From the NCBI GenBank assembly GCA_048883405.1, contig JBHLQS010000001.1, forward strand, positions 24,420-88,419: DNA of 64,000 nt. The letters are read 5' to 3'. Shown piece by piece: positions 62,528 to 64,000 of this stretch. The position numbers and the translations under genes were made by a program. Origin of the DNA: SMTZ1-83 sp048883405 (GTDB lineage: Archaea > Asgardarchaeota > Thorarchaeia > Thorarchaeales > Thorarchaeaceae). Under the pieces are notes generated by a model. It was not told where the DNA came from. It saw nothing but the letters and a program-made list of their open reading frames with translations, and searched no databases. Within the stretch, counting starts at the first letter, position 1; each line of letters begins with the position of its first letter.

Positions 62528-63844
62528 CTATCTCTCCTCGCCTGATAGATATTCTTTCAAATACTCGTAATCATTCGTCAGTTTTCCTTGATATACAATC
62601 ACGGCATCCTTGAGCTCCTTAGGCAGTTCGAGGTTATCAAAGGGAACCGTGAAATCTGTCTTCGCCAGCGCGGGTATGTAGTCCAAAAGGGTTTCGCTAA
62701 ACGAAGTTGATGACTCCCGTGGGAGCTCAGCGGGAAGATTGTCAACAGCCATCACTACCGGGCCTTCTCCTTCTACGCCGACTTCCGCTCTGTCTTCTTC
62801 CACTAGGTAAGTGAAGGCAGGACTTCCAGGATTAGCTGTTCTGACTGTAAATTCAATAGCACCGTCGACGTCACAGGAGATATCACCAACGACCTCGAGC
62901 CGCCTATTCTTGTCTTTCCAGTGACCTTTAATGAAGTCCTTTGTTATGAGACGAGGGTATTTCTCAGTCCAGTATATACAGTTCAGAACAACTGGCATGT
63001 AGGGAACATACTCGTGAAAAACTCCCCGATACTTTGCGGCACCATATTTGTAGTAGTCCTGGAGATCGAACTCAACGCCTTGTTCCTTTGGTTCTACCAT
63101 GTGTTCCTCCTTGAAGACACATTTGTACAAGATATTCGATTTTGGACCTGATATCTTGGATAGCTGGGCTGGTTCCACCTCTTCGTACGGCAAGATATCG
63201 AACATCTTTTGTGCACCTCGCGAAACATTTCCATATCCAGCAAATCCGAATACAAAAGGAATCATGTTCTCTGGCAGACCCATTTTCGTTATTCTATCAC
63301 CGAGAGCCTCGAATTGCTCCCTGACCTCCGAGAGGTCCTTACATTCTGGAGTGGGTTTCATACCAGCAAAAGGATTGGGGGTGATTCCTTTGTACTCCAA
63401 TCGTTCCCCCAAAACTCTGAATGTGTCTGAAATCCCGGCCATTCCAGCCCAGTTACCAAAGAAGATTAATCGTCTGCCTTTCTCATCGATAACACGCTCA
63501 TAGTCTATCAGTGTGGCACCCACAGCGAGGATCTGTTGGAGCATGTCCATATTGTCTTCTTGCCCCTTGATTGTATGACTGAAGAAGACATACACTTTTC
63601 CCTTCTCGAAGAAGTTGATTGGCATCTCCTTGATTCCTAGAATCACAGGTACCTCACTGCCTTTCAAAGGCTTGACCTCTGCTCCTACCTCAGTGAAATC
63701 TTGGACGGCAAAGGTACGTTGATCACTAGGCTCTACAACAAATCGAATGTTGTACTTCTCTGCAAGATTAGCAATATGTTTAGGTACCAGAGGCACCCTT
63801 GACTCGAATGGCTTCTCTTCACTTCGTAGTCCGATGATGTTCAT
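62528..63844 (-). CDS. lysine-2-oxoglutarate reductase (saccharopine-forming)
   Basis: 438 residues. N-terminal alanine dehydrogenase/PNT-like domain (G-L-R-S-E-E-K-P-F-E-S-R-V-P-L, F-F-S-H-T-I-K-G-Q) and G-F-A-G-Y-G-N-V-S-R-G nucleotide-binding loop. It is the LKR half of the pathway. ATG 63844 has AGGAG eight bases upstream; the open frame extends to 63961. The operator promoter lies ~115 bases upstream. Confidence 0.9.
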   Translation of the reverse strand: MNIIGLRSEEKPFESRVPLVPKHIANLAEKYNIRFVVEPSDQRTFAVQDFTEVGAEVKPLKGSEVPVILGIKEMPINFFEKGKVYVFFSHTIKGQEDNMDMLQQILAVGATLIDYERVIDEKGRRLIFFGNWAGMAGISDTFRVLGERLEYKGITPNPFAGMKPTPECKDLSEVREQFEALGDRITKMGLPENMIPFVFGFAGYGNVSRGAQKMFDILPYEEVEPAQLSKISGPKSNILYKCVFKEEHMVEPKEQGVEFDLQDYYKYGAAKYRGVFHEYVPYMPVVLNCIYWTEKYPRLITKDFIKGHWKDKNRRLEVVGDISCDVDGAIEFTVRTANPGSPAFTYLVEEDRAEVGVEGEGPVVMAVDNLPAELPRESSTSFSETLLDYIPALAKTDFTVPFDNLELPKELKDAVIVYQGKLTNDYEYLKEYLSGEER

Positions 63845-63946
63845 TTGGGAGCTCCTGCCTAGCTGCAGACATTGCCGCGTGGAACAATTCATCGGCATTA
63901 ACCTTTCCATATCGGACCAATTCTGTATTACTAAGACTGAAAATGT

Positions 63947-63970
63947 GAACATGTGTTCCAATTTTATGAC
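63947..63970 (-). promoter_or_regulatory. TATA plus palindromic operator of the lysine/saccharopine operon
   Basis: On the minus strand CATAAAATT is followed at once by GGAACACATGTTC. Predicted start near 63938. Same arrangement and 15 of 16 bases as the HDAC-family promoter (ATTGGAACACRTGTTC). Confidence 0.6.
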
Positions 63971-64000
63971 ATTTTTCCTCTATTTGTATGATTGTCGGCG

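Overview
The window is chromosomal DNA of an archaeon, very likely from the Asgard/TACK side of the tree and most like a Thorarchaeia-type Asgard. This lineage call is inference. It rests on archaeal information-processing genes (Orc1/Cdc6, PolD small subunit, MCM, GINS, RFC, KEOPS, eS1, uS15, uS10, an Rpo8-like subunit, a TFB relative), archaeal TATA boxes with Shine-Dalgarno (SD) or leaderless starts, tRNA genes split by bulge-helix-bulge introns, and a Ras/MglA-like small GTPase in one transcription unit with a roadblock-domain protein. Coding density is high. I see no rRNA, CRISPR array, transposase or prophage.

Layout. 0-6 kb: a METTL5-like methylase fragment, orc1/cdc6 with an ORB-like element in front, PolD small subunit, a PhoU regulator and a GlmM-type mutase. 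6-14 kb: tRNA-Ser with two introns, tRNA-Leu, a 44-residue zinc ribbon, eS1, FAU-1, then the KEOPS/ribosomal block pcc1, a RecJ/Cdc45-like protein, rps15, bud32 and kae1, followed by an Sm-like protein. 14-22 kb: a COG2433 (DUF460) protein and the tight pyrG-nurA-herA operon. 22-27 kb: the roadblock/unknown/GTPase operon, a SAMHD1-like HD protein and an XRE regulator. 27-31 kb: GPN GTPase, TrmG10, UPF0200/UPF0201, ThpR, tRNA-Pro and an HDAC-family deacetylase. 31-41 kb: a replication block (hel308, mcm, GINS, RFC small and large, a second orc1/cdc6) with truA and a winged-helix regulator.

41.4-58 kb is the most accessory-looking part: tRNA-Gly with a T-loop intron, korA without korB, two large secreted Ig-like surface proteins, Rpo8, a divergent TFB, a type IV filament ATPase beside a 64-residue pilin-like protein, tRNA-Glu with a D-stem intron, a 1276-residue membrane-anchored VirB4/HerA-like ATPase, and an 85-residue VirB2-like membrane protein, with housekeeping genes (IPK, uS10, GlmS) in between. 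58-64 kb holds a SufS-like protein lacking the PLP lysine, a nucleotidyltransferase, a 480-base non-coding region full of repeated TGTGAAT/ATTCACA heptamers plus an ORB-like element, an unknown winged-helix protein and a two-gene lysine-to-saccharopine pathway.

The strongest leads for new biology are: the 60.1-60.5 kb iteron region (possible origin or multi-site operator); a near-identical palindromic operator just downstream of the TATA boxes of the HDAC-family gene and the lysine/saccharopine operon; the roadblock-GTPase operon; three tRNA introns at non-anticodon positions, each 30 nt; and the lysine-less desulfurase relative.
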